Shown in pieces: positions 1 to 13,600 of a stretch of DNA of 64,000 nucleotides. Made by a program: the position numbers and the translations under genes. The stretch's first letter is position 1; every line of letters begins with the position of its first letter. Origin of the DNA: Astropecten irregularis (Eukaryota; Echinodermata; Asteroidea; Paxillosida; Astropectinidae); the NCBI GenBank assembly GCA_963971285.1, contig OZ020245.1, forward strand, positions 19,048,983 through 19,112,982, in the 5' to 3' direction. The notes below the pieces were generated by a model that ran no database searches, was not told where the DNA came from, and saw nothing but the letters and a program-made list of their open reading frames with translations.

Positions 1-688
1 AAATGCACGACACAATTATCATACTACACAGTAAATAAACCTCCCAAATACATAATATAATAAGGTCAATCTCAAGAAATTAAGCTAAACCCACCTAAAG
101 ACAATACTAAAGTATCCCATACAAATTGAATTTAATATAAGCACTGGCTACAACTGTACTTTACTGCCATACAACAAGCACACTCCATCACTCTATGTGA
201 ATTACAGTAGGGGCCTATATATAAACATGGTCCACAAACCCTTGTGCTTTTGGCCACATTACTCCCATAATCTATTCCTAAAATCTCTCCAAATACTTCA
301 CATCACTTAACAAAACTACCATCCCAATAATCTATAACACTGTGCTGATATCCCAAAATAACATATAATTAATCATCAACTGAATATTATGTGAAATTAA
401 ACATTACAAATTGTCTCAAAAAAATGGAAGAACTTTTACCTGTAAAGATTAGGCAGGCACTGCCTTGCCACAGCCTCATGGTCTGGGAGTTGTATTAGTA
501 CATTGGAATGCGTAGTTCGCGTTATATGAAAGACCCAAATAAAATTGTTAGATGGAGGACTTATGTTGACAGATGCTTGACATATCATAATTTAAACAAT
601 ATAAGTATGCACTCATTCAATAATACCTTAAAATAGTGTATCTTTTTGTGACTGGGGATTGTTAATGAACTACAAGTACATAATTATA
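1..688. other. Non-coding, presumably RALGAPB intron
   Basis: AT-rich sequence upstream of the first recognisable RALGAPB exon. I see no exon with splice sites and no clear repeat. The first exon in the window starts mid-protein, so this is most likely intron. The missing N-terminal exons are expected to the left of the window. Confidence 0.5.
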
Positions 689-970
689 GTGGTGTGACCT
701 TGACTTAGGGCCTTTTCGAAACGGAGGCTTAGGCTCAGGCTCAGGCTCCAGCTCTGACATCCATATGCTGAAAATATAGGTTGTGTTCTTTCATTGAAGC
801 TGAAGCTCTGTTTTCCTTTTCATACCAGAGAATCTACTTTAGAGCTGCAGCCAAAAGTCTCTATTTTGATGCCCGTTGTGTTAGAATGGATTCACGAAAT
901 GGAGCCGGAGCCTGAAACGGAGCCTGAGCCTCCGTTTCGAAAACGCCCTATGTGGTGTGACCTTGACTTA
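689..970. mobile_element. Fold-back element, family X copy 1, with 19-bp flanking repeats
   Basis: The element itself spans about 708-951. Its ends are inverted: it starts GGGCCTTTTCGAAACGGAGG and closes with the complement (CCTCCGTTTCGAAAACGCCC), inside tracts rich in AGGCTC / GAGCCT. The same 19 bases, GTGGTGTGACCTTGACTTA, occur immediately left (689-707) and just right (952-970). Two relatives lie at 8151-8395 and 11108-11356 in later introns, sharing the inner part around TAGATTCTCT. A small open frame inside is chance coding of the repeat. Confidence 0.75.
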
Positions 971-1191
971 CTAGTACTCCATGGGAGTAGCCTTCATCGC
1001 AGTCACACAAACATTGCATAGGTGTAGTCTTCATTACAGTCACACAATAATGTGAGGGAAAGGTTGGTGAATGAACAATCAGAGGATTACAATAAGGATA
1101 ACAATGATTTAACAATTAAACAACAATAATTGATGAGGCACAAAGGTACCTCTACACTTACATGGGATTTCCGCAAACCGATCCACATACC

Positions 1192-1341
1192 AATGGGAGA
1201 CTTTGGAGAACTGGTCTTCAAGTCAACAGCGCACGCGCACGCAATTGTGCATACCGGGATGCGCGCGTTGCTTTGCACGTGCGTACTCGTGCGTTCTCGT
1301 GCGCTGTTGACTTGAAGACCGGTTCTCCAAAGTCTCCCATT
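1192..1341. mobile_element. MITE with about 41-bp terminal inverted repeats
   Basis: The element begins AATGGGAGACTTTGGAGAAC and ends with its near-perfect complement. The inverted arms run on through CTTCAAGTCAACAGCGCACG. The CG-rich centre holds alternating GCGCG and GTGCGT motifs. No coding capacity. A right-half copy of the same family sits inside each 3.3-kb tandem unit, for example at about 32445-32540. Confidence 0.8.
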
Positions 1342-1541
1342 GTCACCATGCAAAGCCTCAAATCTTTCTTGACCCTAATCATATTAATTCAGGACTCAAC
1401 CCATACAAGGTACAACGACTCCGGTCCCTCAAACCCCACCTTTTGGGCCAACCTGAGATTGCCTCTCCTTAGTAGCACAGTTCATATTATATCTTTCCTT
1501 CATATCTCAATTGTCTGTCCTGTACATGTAATTACTTACAG

Positions 1542-1691
1542 ACTTAATGACTGGTAAAGAGATGACCACTGAGGACTTGCTGGGTTGTACAGAGAATGTC
1601 ACTTTCCTGTCCCTCAAGTCCAAGTTAGTAGACCTCATGATAAGTGCTGTACAGTGTGAGACGGACTCCTACAATACGCAGATGCTACTTG
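1542..1691 (+). CDS. RALGAPB: RALGAPB exon a (first in window)
   Basis: Preceded by attacttacag and followed by gtatgt. The reading frame enters with two bases of a split codon and leaves in phase 1. Diagnostic residues are [15 protein letters not shown] and [13 protein letters not shown]. The ATG at 1547 is internal methionine, not a start, because the frame is already open from the acceptor. Confidence 0.9.
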
Positions 1692-4600
1692 GTATGTATG
1701 CTTATCAATCCAGTTTCTCTCCAAATTTGCAGTGAATTTACTCTGGGAAGACTTTCGTTGCATTGTTATAAACAAAAGAAAGGTAGGTTTGCGGTGACAC
1801 CATGTAATTTCTTCTGTGAGAGTGTGTGGTTCTGAGAAGAACAATTGTATCTCGACATTCTGAACAGTGTGCTCTGTTTGTCCTCAGGAGAGCGACCTCA
1901 TCCTGAGGACGAACAGAGCACACTGTTTGGAACGTTGAGATAATACCACCGGTTCTTCTCAGAACCACACACTCTCACAGAAGAAAGTACATATTGTCAC
2001 CGCAAACCTATTTTCGTTTAGTACTTCCACCATGCATAGCTTCAAGTCTTATTAATCTCTTGTCAGGATTGAAAGAATTATTCAAATGAGGCTTTAATAC
2101 CCTTCATTGACTTGTATCAGCACAGCCATGGTCAGAGTTTCTTGGCCATACAAGAAACCACCCTGTATATATGCAGTGCTGATAGGATTTGTGAACAATT
2201 CAGCATGTCTCTGATTCCATGTTTTGTTGTCTCCCTATTTCTAAAAAACCCGGTGTATTTCACCCCATGATATATTTGGTTGTAGGTGCTATGCATGTAT
2301 GTGTTCTAGACTCTGCTATGTGTGAGGAGATGGAAGCTAAACAAGCTGAGATGGAACAGGAAGGAAAGATCTTACATGAAGAAGAAGAAGAAGATGACAT
2401 CAATGAAACACAGAAGGCAAAGAGGTCAGGCCATGTATACACATCTCTACATAATGATTAAACTTGTAGTAGTAACTCTCGTAGTAACAACTACTTCATC
2501 AGATGTATGCCCCTATTATCTGATGAAGTATTTGTTACTGCAAAAGTAGTCAGTTATTACCCTTGTTAATTTTTTAGTGCTACCCATAGAGCTATATTAA
2601 AATTACTAGAGCGCTGGCTCTGTTTTCTTCGTGTGTAGACGCTTTGAAGCCATCCTGGGCGCTGTGTCATTTTGAATTTGAGTGTGTGTCTGTGGAACAA
2701 GAAAACTTTGACTGGAATGTCCTTCGAAGAGTGTACTCTGTATGCAACGCGCAAGTACGTGCAAACGGTACCGGTAGCGCGTCTTGATGACGCTTGCAAT
2801 CATTAGTACAGCACTGTGTGTGCACTACGCAGAATTTACTGAAGGTGTGTCGGATTTTGGGCTTTTGGGCTTCGATGACGCACCTGTATAGAAGTTAGAA
2901 CACAAACGCAGATATGCAAATAGACGTACAAAAGATGTACACAATTTTGTGTTTTCCATAGGTTTGTGCACAAACATGGATATGCCCAGCAGGCATCACT
3001 CTGTACACAGTCAGAGCTAGCGCTCTAGTAATTTTACTATATTTCTATGGTGCTACCTAAACTTTCCCTGCTGTGTCTGTAAGCCTTGGGCAATGAATTG
3101 AATATTGTTTGTTATGACTGATGATTGATTCTCAGGGAAGCTGATATGGATGAGAAGCGTACCAGCTCAGGAAGTCGGACGTCATCAAGAAGCTCTGTAA
3201 CAGGAAGATCAGGTAAAATCACTGTATCATGTACAGGACTAGTCATGTCAACTCTGTCATAACCAAACAAATCATCGAGAATCATAAGAGTTAGATTGTA
3301 CAGGGATGCGTTCTGCTTGCGCAAACATGGTTGGTACGTTTGCGTTACGCTTGGATGTTGAAGTGGAAACGCACACGCAACAAACACGCACACGCAACAA
3401 AAACTTGTGTTGCATATTGTGTCCATCTTTCATTCAATGTAGTTAGCCAACTTCAGCAAACACTTCCTGGACTACACCGTTTGCTATGTTAGGCGAACGT
3501 TTTGTTCATGTGTGGCAAACAGCGCATTTTGGTTTGAAAACGGTGACGCTCATTGTGCACCGTGCGCGTAGTTAGCTTTGTTTAGTACAAGTATGTCTAT
3601 TGGCAAATGTTAAATTTCAGTCCAGTGTAATAGCCAGTCATTAATTCTACATGTAGCATAAGCATTTCCAACTGAATGACTGATTGGTTTCTCTTTTTAA
3701 TTTTTTTCACGATGCAAATGCCTCATTTTACGCTTGTAGATTCAGCCTGGATTATCTTTGTGCGATGCTGTCACTTGGTGTGTCAGAGGTTAATGTCAGC
3801 CTGGAGTACAGACTACACCGTTGCCTTGGCAGCACTAGAACTCCTGGCGGGATTGGCCAAGGTCAAGATTCAAATTCTAGGTAAGCGTCTGCTTGTGTCA
3901 TTCTGTCCACTTTTATCAGTCCGTTGATTTCAGTCAACAATTTGTGAAGTAGAATAATTTGAAATGAATCGAAAAAAAGAAGAAGTATTTTGTGAAGTTG
4001 GGATTTATTTATTTCATTTCTAGTGTGTGAACTTAGAGATTATGGTCTGTAATTTAGAATCATGTCTCAAATTAGTCAAATGTTACAGCAAATGGGAAAC
4101 AGTTTGGTTAATATTATCAAATATCCACAATGAATGGATTAATTTTTAGTCAGTGAAAAGTGAACAAAGACAAATTTTATAAGCGGGATTGGAACCAGTG
4201 CCCTCTGGAATACTGTACCAGCACTCTTACAAATTGAGCTATCCAACCCTACGTTGGTGGTGTCCCTAATAGTCAATTATCTTTGTTCGTTTGGCAGTCA
4301 GAAGCCATGAAACCACGCACATAACCGCTATATCCCAAGGATCATTTTAAGGATACTTACAGCACAATTGCTTCAACCTGAGAAACAGTACATGGGGGAT
4401 CACTCAAAGAGGATGCGACTTTTTAATCAATATAATCACCAAAGTACAACAAGGGAAACTAGTTAATTTCACTATTGATGTCCATACAGTAACATTCTTC
4501 CTTTTCATATTGTCTTTAGATTCCCTGGAATGTAAGCGTGCAGTGAAGTGGATATGTGATCATATTGTATATCAGTGCAGTCGTCCGTCCATGTATCATT

Positions 4601-7600
4601 CTAGAGACCTTCATTCTATCATTGTCGCAGCGTTTCATTGTTTGACTGTCTGGTTGATTGAACATGGAGATCTCCTCAGAGATAAGGTAGCCTCATCTTT
4701 CTTTCTCCCAATCAAGCTGTAATAGGGTTCTGCGCTCGTGATGACATCACATTCAGATGTTCGGACAAACAAGTCGTACGTCATATACCCAACTTACACG
4801 TAAGCGTTGTGCAATTTGTCGAACACCTGGGTAACTATAGCTGTCGATACAAAGGGTGTATTCTATAAATAGCTCGAGCGCGGAGCCCTTTTATCTCGGG
4901 AATTTGTGAAATTACTGATTTTCCTTGTTTTTATGGTAGTATCATACTTTGGTAGCATACCAAAACAGAAATCTTCACAGATTTACCTATAACTGACAGG
5001 GTATAAAGATGGTGATGGTAGAAACATACGGTAAAACTTTTTCTGCCTGAAATGCTGTATTTATCAATAAAAGAGTAAAACCAATGACCGAAAACAATTT
5101 TGATCTTTTAAAGATAAAAAATAATGGTAAAAAGACTTAAGAAGTACTGTGGGCGTTTTTCACTGTTTCTCAGTATTCCTAATATAATAAATCAAAGTAA
5201 TACGCACTGTCAGCATCGAAAGACAGAATGTGTGCTTTACAAATAAAGTTGTTCAAATTAGGCTTGCCCTTCTTACATGCCAACAGGAATGTCTCCAATG
5301 TGTCTTGGAGGTAGTAGAGCTTGGTATCTCTGGCACCAAGTCCCAAAGGAAGGCATCGGTGGCACCGGTCTTCAAACAAGATAAAGAGCTTAAGCCAGCC
5401 TCCATGAGAGTGAAAGATGCAGCTGAGGGACTCTTAGCATGCCTTCTGAATCATGTGGTGAGTTGGGCTGAGTATCGGTTGTATACTGTGCACACCCTAG
5501 ACTGCATCCTGGCTCAGAACTCTAAGAGCACATTCATACACATTCGTAGATTCATACGCAATGCCAATAACACAGGCTATGGGTTCTTACGTCACAATGC
5601 ACCTTCCATGTTCTGACAGGCAGTAGGGCTAAAGAGGGAGTCCTCGCACAGATTCTGAACTATTTTTCCCCAGGATTTTCTCGCCGATCTAATGTTTAGC
5701 AAGATAGCTAACGTGGATAATTATCAAAGGGGTTTAAAGACATTAACCACTTTGCACTTGATGTCACTAGTTGCCAAGCTTTCACCGACCAGAATACGGT
5801 AGACGTATCCATCTATCATAAGGTTTCTCAAAAACAACTATTACTACTTTTGTGTCCAAATATTGGCTCTTCTCCCCCAAAAATATTGGCTCTAGAACTG
5901 CCTACATCCTGTTTAACAACACCAGTCAGTACCTGGTTTTTGCACAAAAGGAACACACAGAGTAATGTGTTCATGTTGCTGATGCCTCCTTGTATTGTTC
6001 TCAACGATTATTTCCAATCTTTGTTTCATAGGGTTCCTTCCCAAATCCTTGCGGTCCTGCGTCCGTTGGTTCGTTACTTGATGAACAATCCATCCTGAAA
6101 TACAGCACAACCAGATTCATTACAGAACAACAGCCTACATTCAGATACTTTGTATTGGAGAATTCCACTCTCATGGCCATACTGGAGAGACCGGTGGCTG
6201 ACAACAATGGTAAGTATAAGTTTGCTTCCAATTTCTGTACCTTAGGGTCAGTGACAGTTCCAAATGTTCATGGTATAAAGTGAAGTTTAATTTTAGGTGA
6301 GGCCTTCATGAAGAAGATCAGTTACAAAGCTGGCTGTGGACATGTCAGCTTCTTCCAATGTGTGATTCAACCCATAAGGGAGAGAAACTTGATTACTGGT
6401 TGGGTTCAGCTGTTGAATAGCCTGGCCATGCCAGACCCAGACTTTCGGGGCTGACAAGAAGGTTTCAGGCCCGAAGGCCTGGGTCACTACAAAAGATCTG
6501 CTTCAAATCCATCAAGCCTGGCTTCTGGATATTGTCAATGATCAATGTGGACTCAACATGTCAATCAGGTTTATAGTGCCAACTATGATCCAAGACGCAG
6601 CACGGGCTTGATGAAGTAAATGGTTCAGTGCCAGGGATTATTTTAGAAGCCCAAGAGCCAAAAACAGTACACTGAATTGGTGAATCCCGCTCCAGACTAG
6701 TCAATTATTCAATAAATTAATGAGGTTATATTTCTATTTTACAGGAGAGATTTTGCCCACGGTAACAACCATCATACGGAGCCCCACAGGCCGGCATGTC
6801 TGGACTATGCAACTCCGACATTGCTCTAAGAAAGACAAGGTACCGTATACATGTATCTTTTGTTCCTGACTACATTCTACTATTCTTTACCTCATATTTA
6901 TCATACTGCTTGATTTCTCATTCAATTTCTGGGCAATTCATAAACTCTGACTATTTTCTTGTAATGATAAAAGTTTGCAAAGTTCATATAAAAATCACAA
7001 ACGAAATGTATCATTACTTTACAATATAGTACATTTGGGCAAGTGATAGGTTCATCTTTGCCGTAAGACAAGACAAAAAATATTGTATCATTTTGCCATT
7101 TTTAATGATCAATTGTGTGCAAAAACTGCAAGAAAAAAAAGAAAAGAAAAGAAAAGAACTCATAAATTCTTTCCATGAAAGGTTAAAATGGAAAATATAT
7201 TTGGGAATGTTTGAATTATAACAACATTTGACAGAAACTTAATTAACTGCCGGAAATGGCATAGATACCTCACAACAAATGATAAAAACTGCTCATCAAC
7301 CAAAATAATGACCTGAAATATATAAAATGCTTAGGCAAAGGCTTGCAGTCTGCATCCAAAATGTTGCAACATGTACATTTCAGCCAACACCATCATCAAA
7401 TAACCTATTTTCTTGTCGTTTTCCTATTACGTACAACCTCTTTACTAGTATTAAAATGCTTAGAGTTATTTTTATCCTAGTAGGATCTTTCTTAAAGGCT
7501 AAAAGGCCTAAAAGCCATTTGATGTTTTTAAACCTTCTGAAAGATTGTGATAGGATCGATTGTCGAAATGTCATCAGGCCCTCCTAACTCCAAGCAACTT

Positions 7601-10600
7601 ATTTTGTTTGTTAATCAATCAATGATTACAACACATGAATATAATTATCTTGTCTGCTATACAGGTAGAGACTGTATCCCATGTTACATATCCCTCAAGA
7701 CCAGAACCTGATGACAATGTAGGAACTCATCATGAAATCACCTCTCGTCACTTCCCTGAATCTGTCGACAAAATTCACCTCTGTCAGGCGTAAGATGTTC
7801 CTCACATTTCTTTTAAAAACTCCTGGGTTTTTTTTAATTACTCTGGGCCTTTATGAAATGGGGCTTGGGGCTAGGCTTGAGATTTATTTTGCTACTGCCA
7901 TTTTGTGTCCCAAATGAAATGAAGGGCTTGAGATACATAGTGAAGCTGGAGCCTTTCTTCGGCTTCGTCTTGTGGCCCAATCCCTTTGTTTCATTTTGTG
8001 GGCTTCAAATGGCGGTAGTGAAATAAGTCCAAAGCCTAGCCTCATGCCTTGTTTCGTAATAAATACATAACAAAGAAAATGAAATTTATGGTTTTACATA
8101 ACCCTCTTTTACCAAGAACAATAATTAGTGCTTTTCCAATGTATATGATCTAGGGTCTTTCTCAAAGCTTGGCCCCGGGCTCATGGTTCCAACGTGAATC
8201 TATTCTAAATATCAAAATAGAGGCATCAAAATAGAGGCATTTGGCTGCGGTTCCGAAGTAGATTCTCTGGTTTGAAAAGGAAAACAAAGCTTCACCTTCA
8301 ATGAAAAACCAAAACCTATGTCTTCAGCATATGGATGCCAGAGATTAAGCCGGAGCCTGAAACGGAGCCGAGCTTTGAGAAAGGCCTCTAAACTACGCAA
8401 TATGGATTCAACAGAGTTTCTTTGAATTATTAATTAATCTTAATTTCATGCATCTACACAACAATATTTTGGTTATTTCTCTTGCATTCATGGCATATGA
8501 AAAAGCTTTGCTCTCGAAAATGTAATGTGATCTTCGCCATTGATCTCTGCATTCAAACAGCTTACTGCTTGAAAGGTTGATCCCATTCTGGACTTCTTCA
8601 TTTTCAGGGACCAGAGTATACCATCATTAGAGGACATCGAGACCGACACGTCAAGATTGGACCACCAGAAACTAGAACGTCTGATTGTTGATCAGACTGA
8701 ATATGAGAAGTTTGTATGTGAGACAGCACAGGAGGAGATAGAGCATGGTGGTTACCCTAATGCTCGCACAGAGTGCAAACCACCCAATCCATGCAGAGAG
8801 TTTGGCTCGGCAAGACTCATTCTGTCTCATATGGGATATTTGAGTCTAGACTCGCTCAAGGTAAACTATGGTGTGGTTAATGTACAGATTGTGGGTTCGA
8901 GTCCCACCATGGTTTTTTGGTTAGTGGTGCTTGAATCCTTCGGTTGAGACACTTTGTCACATATTGCTCCTCTTCACCCAGGTGTAAATGGGTACCTGTG
9001 AGGGTAGAGATGGCTTTGTGTGCTTGATAAGCCTTTATGCGACTTGCAGTAGCTGGGGGCTGTATACTCCCTAGGGAGTTGAGATGGTTTTAGGAATGTA
9101 AATGTAGCCCAATGACTAGGGATAATAGTAATATGTGCAAAGGGACATCATTGATTGTGATGCGCTATATAAAAGGGCTTTGTTATTGGCAGCCAGCCAT
9201 TGTTAAAAACTTATGGAAACAGTTTGATCTAGGCTCGATCGTTGTTGCTTTTTGACATGAGTTCCTGTAACCATTCTTGTTCTCAAACCTTGACTGTTTA
9301 GCAAAATATTCACACAAAATATGTATACACTGATGATTTGGACTTCTCTGTAGCAATCAATCACTAATTCTGCCTTTATTATTCATATGCTTTATTATAT
9401 ATTTCTATAAATCCTCATATATCTTCTGTTTTGATAAAGGATACCCAAAACAGCCCCATTCCTCCGGCTGTAGTCACCTTGGATAGCAGTCTGACAACCT
9501 TTACTAATGATCTGAATCTCTTGGATGCTACACCAAGTCGTACCTACGATACAGCATTCATCTTTTACGTGAAGGCGGGACAGTCTAATGCACAGGATAT
9601 CATACGGAATGTGGTAAGATGCTCAATGAAGATTAACCAGTGTGCAAGTCTATGGAGGCATTAGTTGTACACACTTTTATGTACATGTAGGTACAATAGC
9701 GCAGTTTCATACCCAGGGCAGGATGCGGCAGTCACTATGACACATGACACTTTGGGCGTACAATACACTATCTAACCATTCACATCGTGAACTTAACTAT
9801 ACATATCATGCGCAAGTCGACAAAGAATGGAAGTTGACAAACTAGTCCCCTCGGCTTCACCACAGGAACTATAGTTTGTCAACTTCCAACACCTCTAGAG
9901 CTAGAATTGACTGTCCACCCTCAAACCATATGATATTTGTATACTGTTACTGGGCAATGGACAAACTGTACTGTATAATGGTACTGAAAGCCTTCAATGA
10001 TAATGAATAAGTCTGTGTATTTTGAAACAGATGAACAGGAGTGATGTCCAGCCTCAGTTCCTGGAGTTCTTAGGCTCATTGGGTTGGCCTGTAGACGTAC
10101 ATCAACATGCTGGATGGACAGGCAACTTTGCTACCAGTTGGAAGATCACATTTGCAGATAACAGAAACAGTTCATCACAGAAAAGTCAAGAAGGTAACAA
10201 ATACATAGTTGCTTGAGCCTCTTTCACCTTTATTAAGACATTTATATACGGACATAAAAACCAAAAACTGTTTCCCTTATAATTGACTGCATGGTTTAAG
10301 CCTTTCGTGAGTTAAAATTGAACAATATGTGATACACTGAATTCTGGTTCACTGTACGAGTGTACGTAAACATTAAAACCTGAATTCTACAGACTAAAGA
10401 CACTGTTGCTATATCACATTGATTCAAGGCAAGCTTTTGCTTAGTTACATAACAGACGTCTTGCACCAATTAATGCTCTGTTCATAATGGATAAGAATGG
10501 CACAAAGGAACCAGTCTATTCCAGACATGGGTATTGCTATGCAAAAGCTTGCCCCGAATCAAGTGATATAGCAAAGGAGTTTTTAGTCTGGGAAATTGCA

Positions 10601-13600
10601 AGTGGGGTGTTTATGTACAATGAAAGAAGTCTGTGTACCAGATACTATTCAGATTTCACGAAGGGCTGCGATCGATTGTATCTGGAGTTACGAAGGATAA
10701 CCCATCGTAGGGGGCCTATCCTACGTAGGGCTTCAATGCATCATAAGTCCTACGATTGATAGTAAGTTACAATGAGTTTGGTGAAATCGACCCCTTATCC
10801 TGTTGTCAATCTCATAATAATAATATGATGATGTTTGTTTGTTTGATTGTAGATGTAGAGCATTCATCAGGGTATGACACTGATAGCCATGGTGGTAGTC
10901 TGTATAACGGTGAGACACAGGTTCTCTACCATGCTGACGTCATGTCTGAAATAGCCTTTGTAGTTCCTAGTATCAGGAATAATACAACAAGAAGACACTC
11001 TACTGGAGATGGTATGTCATATCTCTCTTTATATAACACCCCATGCATATAGATTCTGTCTTGTGATTGGTTTAGAGCCTGTCACATGACATGTCATATT
11101 TTTACTATGGGCGTTTACGAAACGGACAACGCTCAGGCTCCATTTCAGGCTCCGGCTCCGTCTCAGGCTCTGGCTCCATTTCGTGAATCTATTCTAAAAT
11201 AGCAAGTATCAAAATAGAGGCTTTTGGCTGCGGTTCTGAAGTAGATTCTCTCATTTGAAAAGGAAAACAGAGCTTCAGCTTCAATGAAAAACCACAACCT
11301 ATATTTTCAGCATATGTATGACAGAGCCAGAGCCTAAGCCTCCGTTTGGCAAACCTCCTATGGGTGTGTTCATTTAGCTTCCACGAGTCGACACCAGTCA
11401 ACCTCGTCCTGCAGCATCTTGCTTGTTTTGCACAGTATACGTGACCATTCCCAGGTCAGGGCTGCCTTGTGGAAGCTGAACGAATGCACACTATAAAAGG
11501 CACACAGATGGTGACATACTAGCACATAGCAACCAATGTACTAGCCCACAACAACCAATGTTTCCAGATGCATATTTTAGTGTATAGCACGTAGTAATGC
11601 ACCTCAAACCAAGGTAGTTGTGCATAATACCACAAAGGAGAATGACAGATATGTGCAAGGCAAATAGAATGCTCAAGGGATCACCTCGTGTATCATAGAT
11701 TTGAGCATAGCACTCCAAGCAATCAATATTTGTACACGCTTTTGCAACATCCTTTCCTTCATATAAGTTGTATTGTTATATCATGATTCTATACGCAGGT
11801 TTAGAGGAGACAGCTAAACCAGCCTCGTTTCAAGGCCACAGGAATACCAAGTCTCTTCCTCTGAATACACGTAACCTATCCCTGGACCTTCAAACAGACA
11901 CCAACCCATCTACCACACCACCCCAGGTCAGCCCCATCAGCTCGCTAGAGAGAGGCAGAAAATCACTGCACAAGAAGGGATTGACACATGGTCCTGAGAT
12001 CAAGGTTCTCATTGTGTGGCTGGAGAGCTTTGATGATCGAGAAGCTTTCCCTTTAAGTAAGTCAAATTCTGTCATTTTAAAGTAATTCATTAAGTGGACA
12101 GGGTGAGTCAAAAAGAACTAGACTGGGATTGGTGATGTTTTTCAAAAAGTGACACTCAAAAGTTCTGTAAAGCATATACATGTATATAACAAGCACTCTC
12201 TCCTGCTTATTAGAAAAATTGAAATAAATTGATCATTCCTAAGAGGAGTTATGTCAATTTTAATAAAAGTACTCATTTTGAAAGCTGACCATGGTAGAGG
12301 CATCATGAAGTGCAGCGCCTTGATCACGTCATCCGGCAAATTTTCGCTTGTTTTCTAAAAAATCTTATGGCGCTTTATCACGTCCTCCGGATGTGAACAT
12401 ACTTTTTTCTGCGAAATATCACGTCATCCGTCGTGAACTGGTTAATACCCTCTGCTACTTACTCACATGTCAAGCATTAATATTCCATGGACAGCTTGTA
12501 AAATGAGTACCTTTATGAAAATAGTCCTCTTAGGAATGATCAATCGAGTGTCATTTGTTTGTTTTGGAAATCATTACTAATCCCTCTCAACTTTTCTTTG
12601 ACTCGCGCTACCTTAACACACCACAGTGTAGTTTTCGTGGTAACTTGTGGTTTATAATCAAATTCCCGTTGTGGAGACTGTGGTAATGCGTTGTCATTGT
12701 AGATAACTCTTGTATTGTTTGGTAAGTGAAGTGCAGAGGGGCAGATCAAATGACTTCATCTTGAATAATGTAGATCAATGCTATCATGATGTAGCTAGTA
12801 ACAGCCTACTGGCACATAAGTTTGAGGGCTGGAAGTGTCCTCAATCTTGACTGTTTTGACAAAACAGTATAGAAGTTAGACAGTGAAGATGCAGATACCA
12901 ACCTTTCCATATGCATTGTATGAACATTAAGTAATCAAGTTTGAAGATTACTTCAAGATTACTGTACCTATTGACCCACAGTTGTCACTATGAAAAATCA
13001 TCTCACTTCATAAAATAAGAGTGCGAGTTATACTTTTCTTACAATAATTAGTCTGCTATTCCTCGATTTGCATCCATGGACAGGTGAGGAAACAAAGAGA
13101 GGACTTGCAGCAAGTCTAGGGATTCATGTACAATCATGTAGGCCATGTTTGCTTAACGCAAAGGATCCCATATTTTTGCACATCGACATCCTATGCACGG
13201 TACACTAAAATGGGATCTGGATCATCAGCAGAAATTGTGATCTTGTGCGTTAAACAAACAGGCCCATAGATAATGATACACATGATATGGAGAGATGCAT
13301 AATTAATATATCTATTAATACACAGGTGAATTATTAGCAGAAACAAACACTGGGCTGGAGACATTATGCCAAGGGGGTAATCCTGCATCCCAAACAAAGT
13401 CCCTTGCTGAACCCACTGTCGTTCTGATGTTCATTCACCCCTTGAAGAATGGACTCTTCCGCATCCATTTACATGGCAGGTAAGAACGTGTGTGTGGTAT
13501 TTTGAAACATTGGTTGCATTTAATAGTGTATGTGAGTGTCGTCCCACATGTACACATTACATGAAGGATCTTGCCATTGGTTATCATACATGTAGGACGA

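Noticed and set aside
794..1021. 75-residue open frame in the first kilobase
   Set aside because: It is the translation of the fold-back family X element ([10 protein letters not shown] from GAGCCT repeats). The same frame decays in the other copies.
1547..1549. ATG as a translation start
   Set aside because: The RALGAPB frame is already open from the splice acceptor and the protein similarity is mid-protein, so this is an internal Met.
5230..5616. Longer coding exon extending both sides of exon f
   Set aside because: Only 5287-5457 resembles RALGAPB, and it is bounded by good splice sites; the extensions are intronic read-through.
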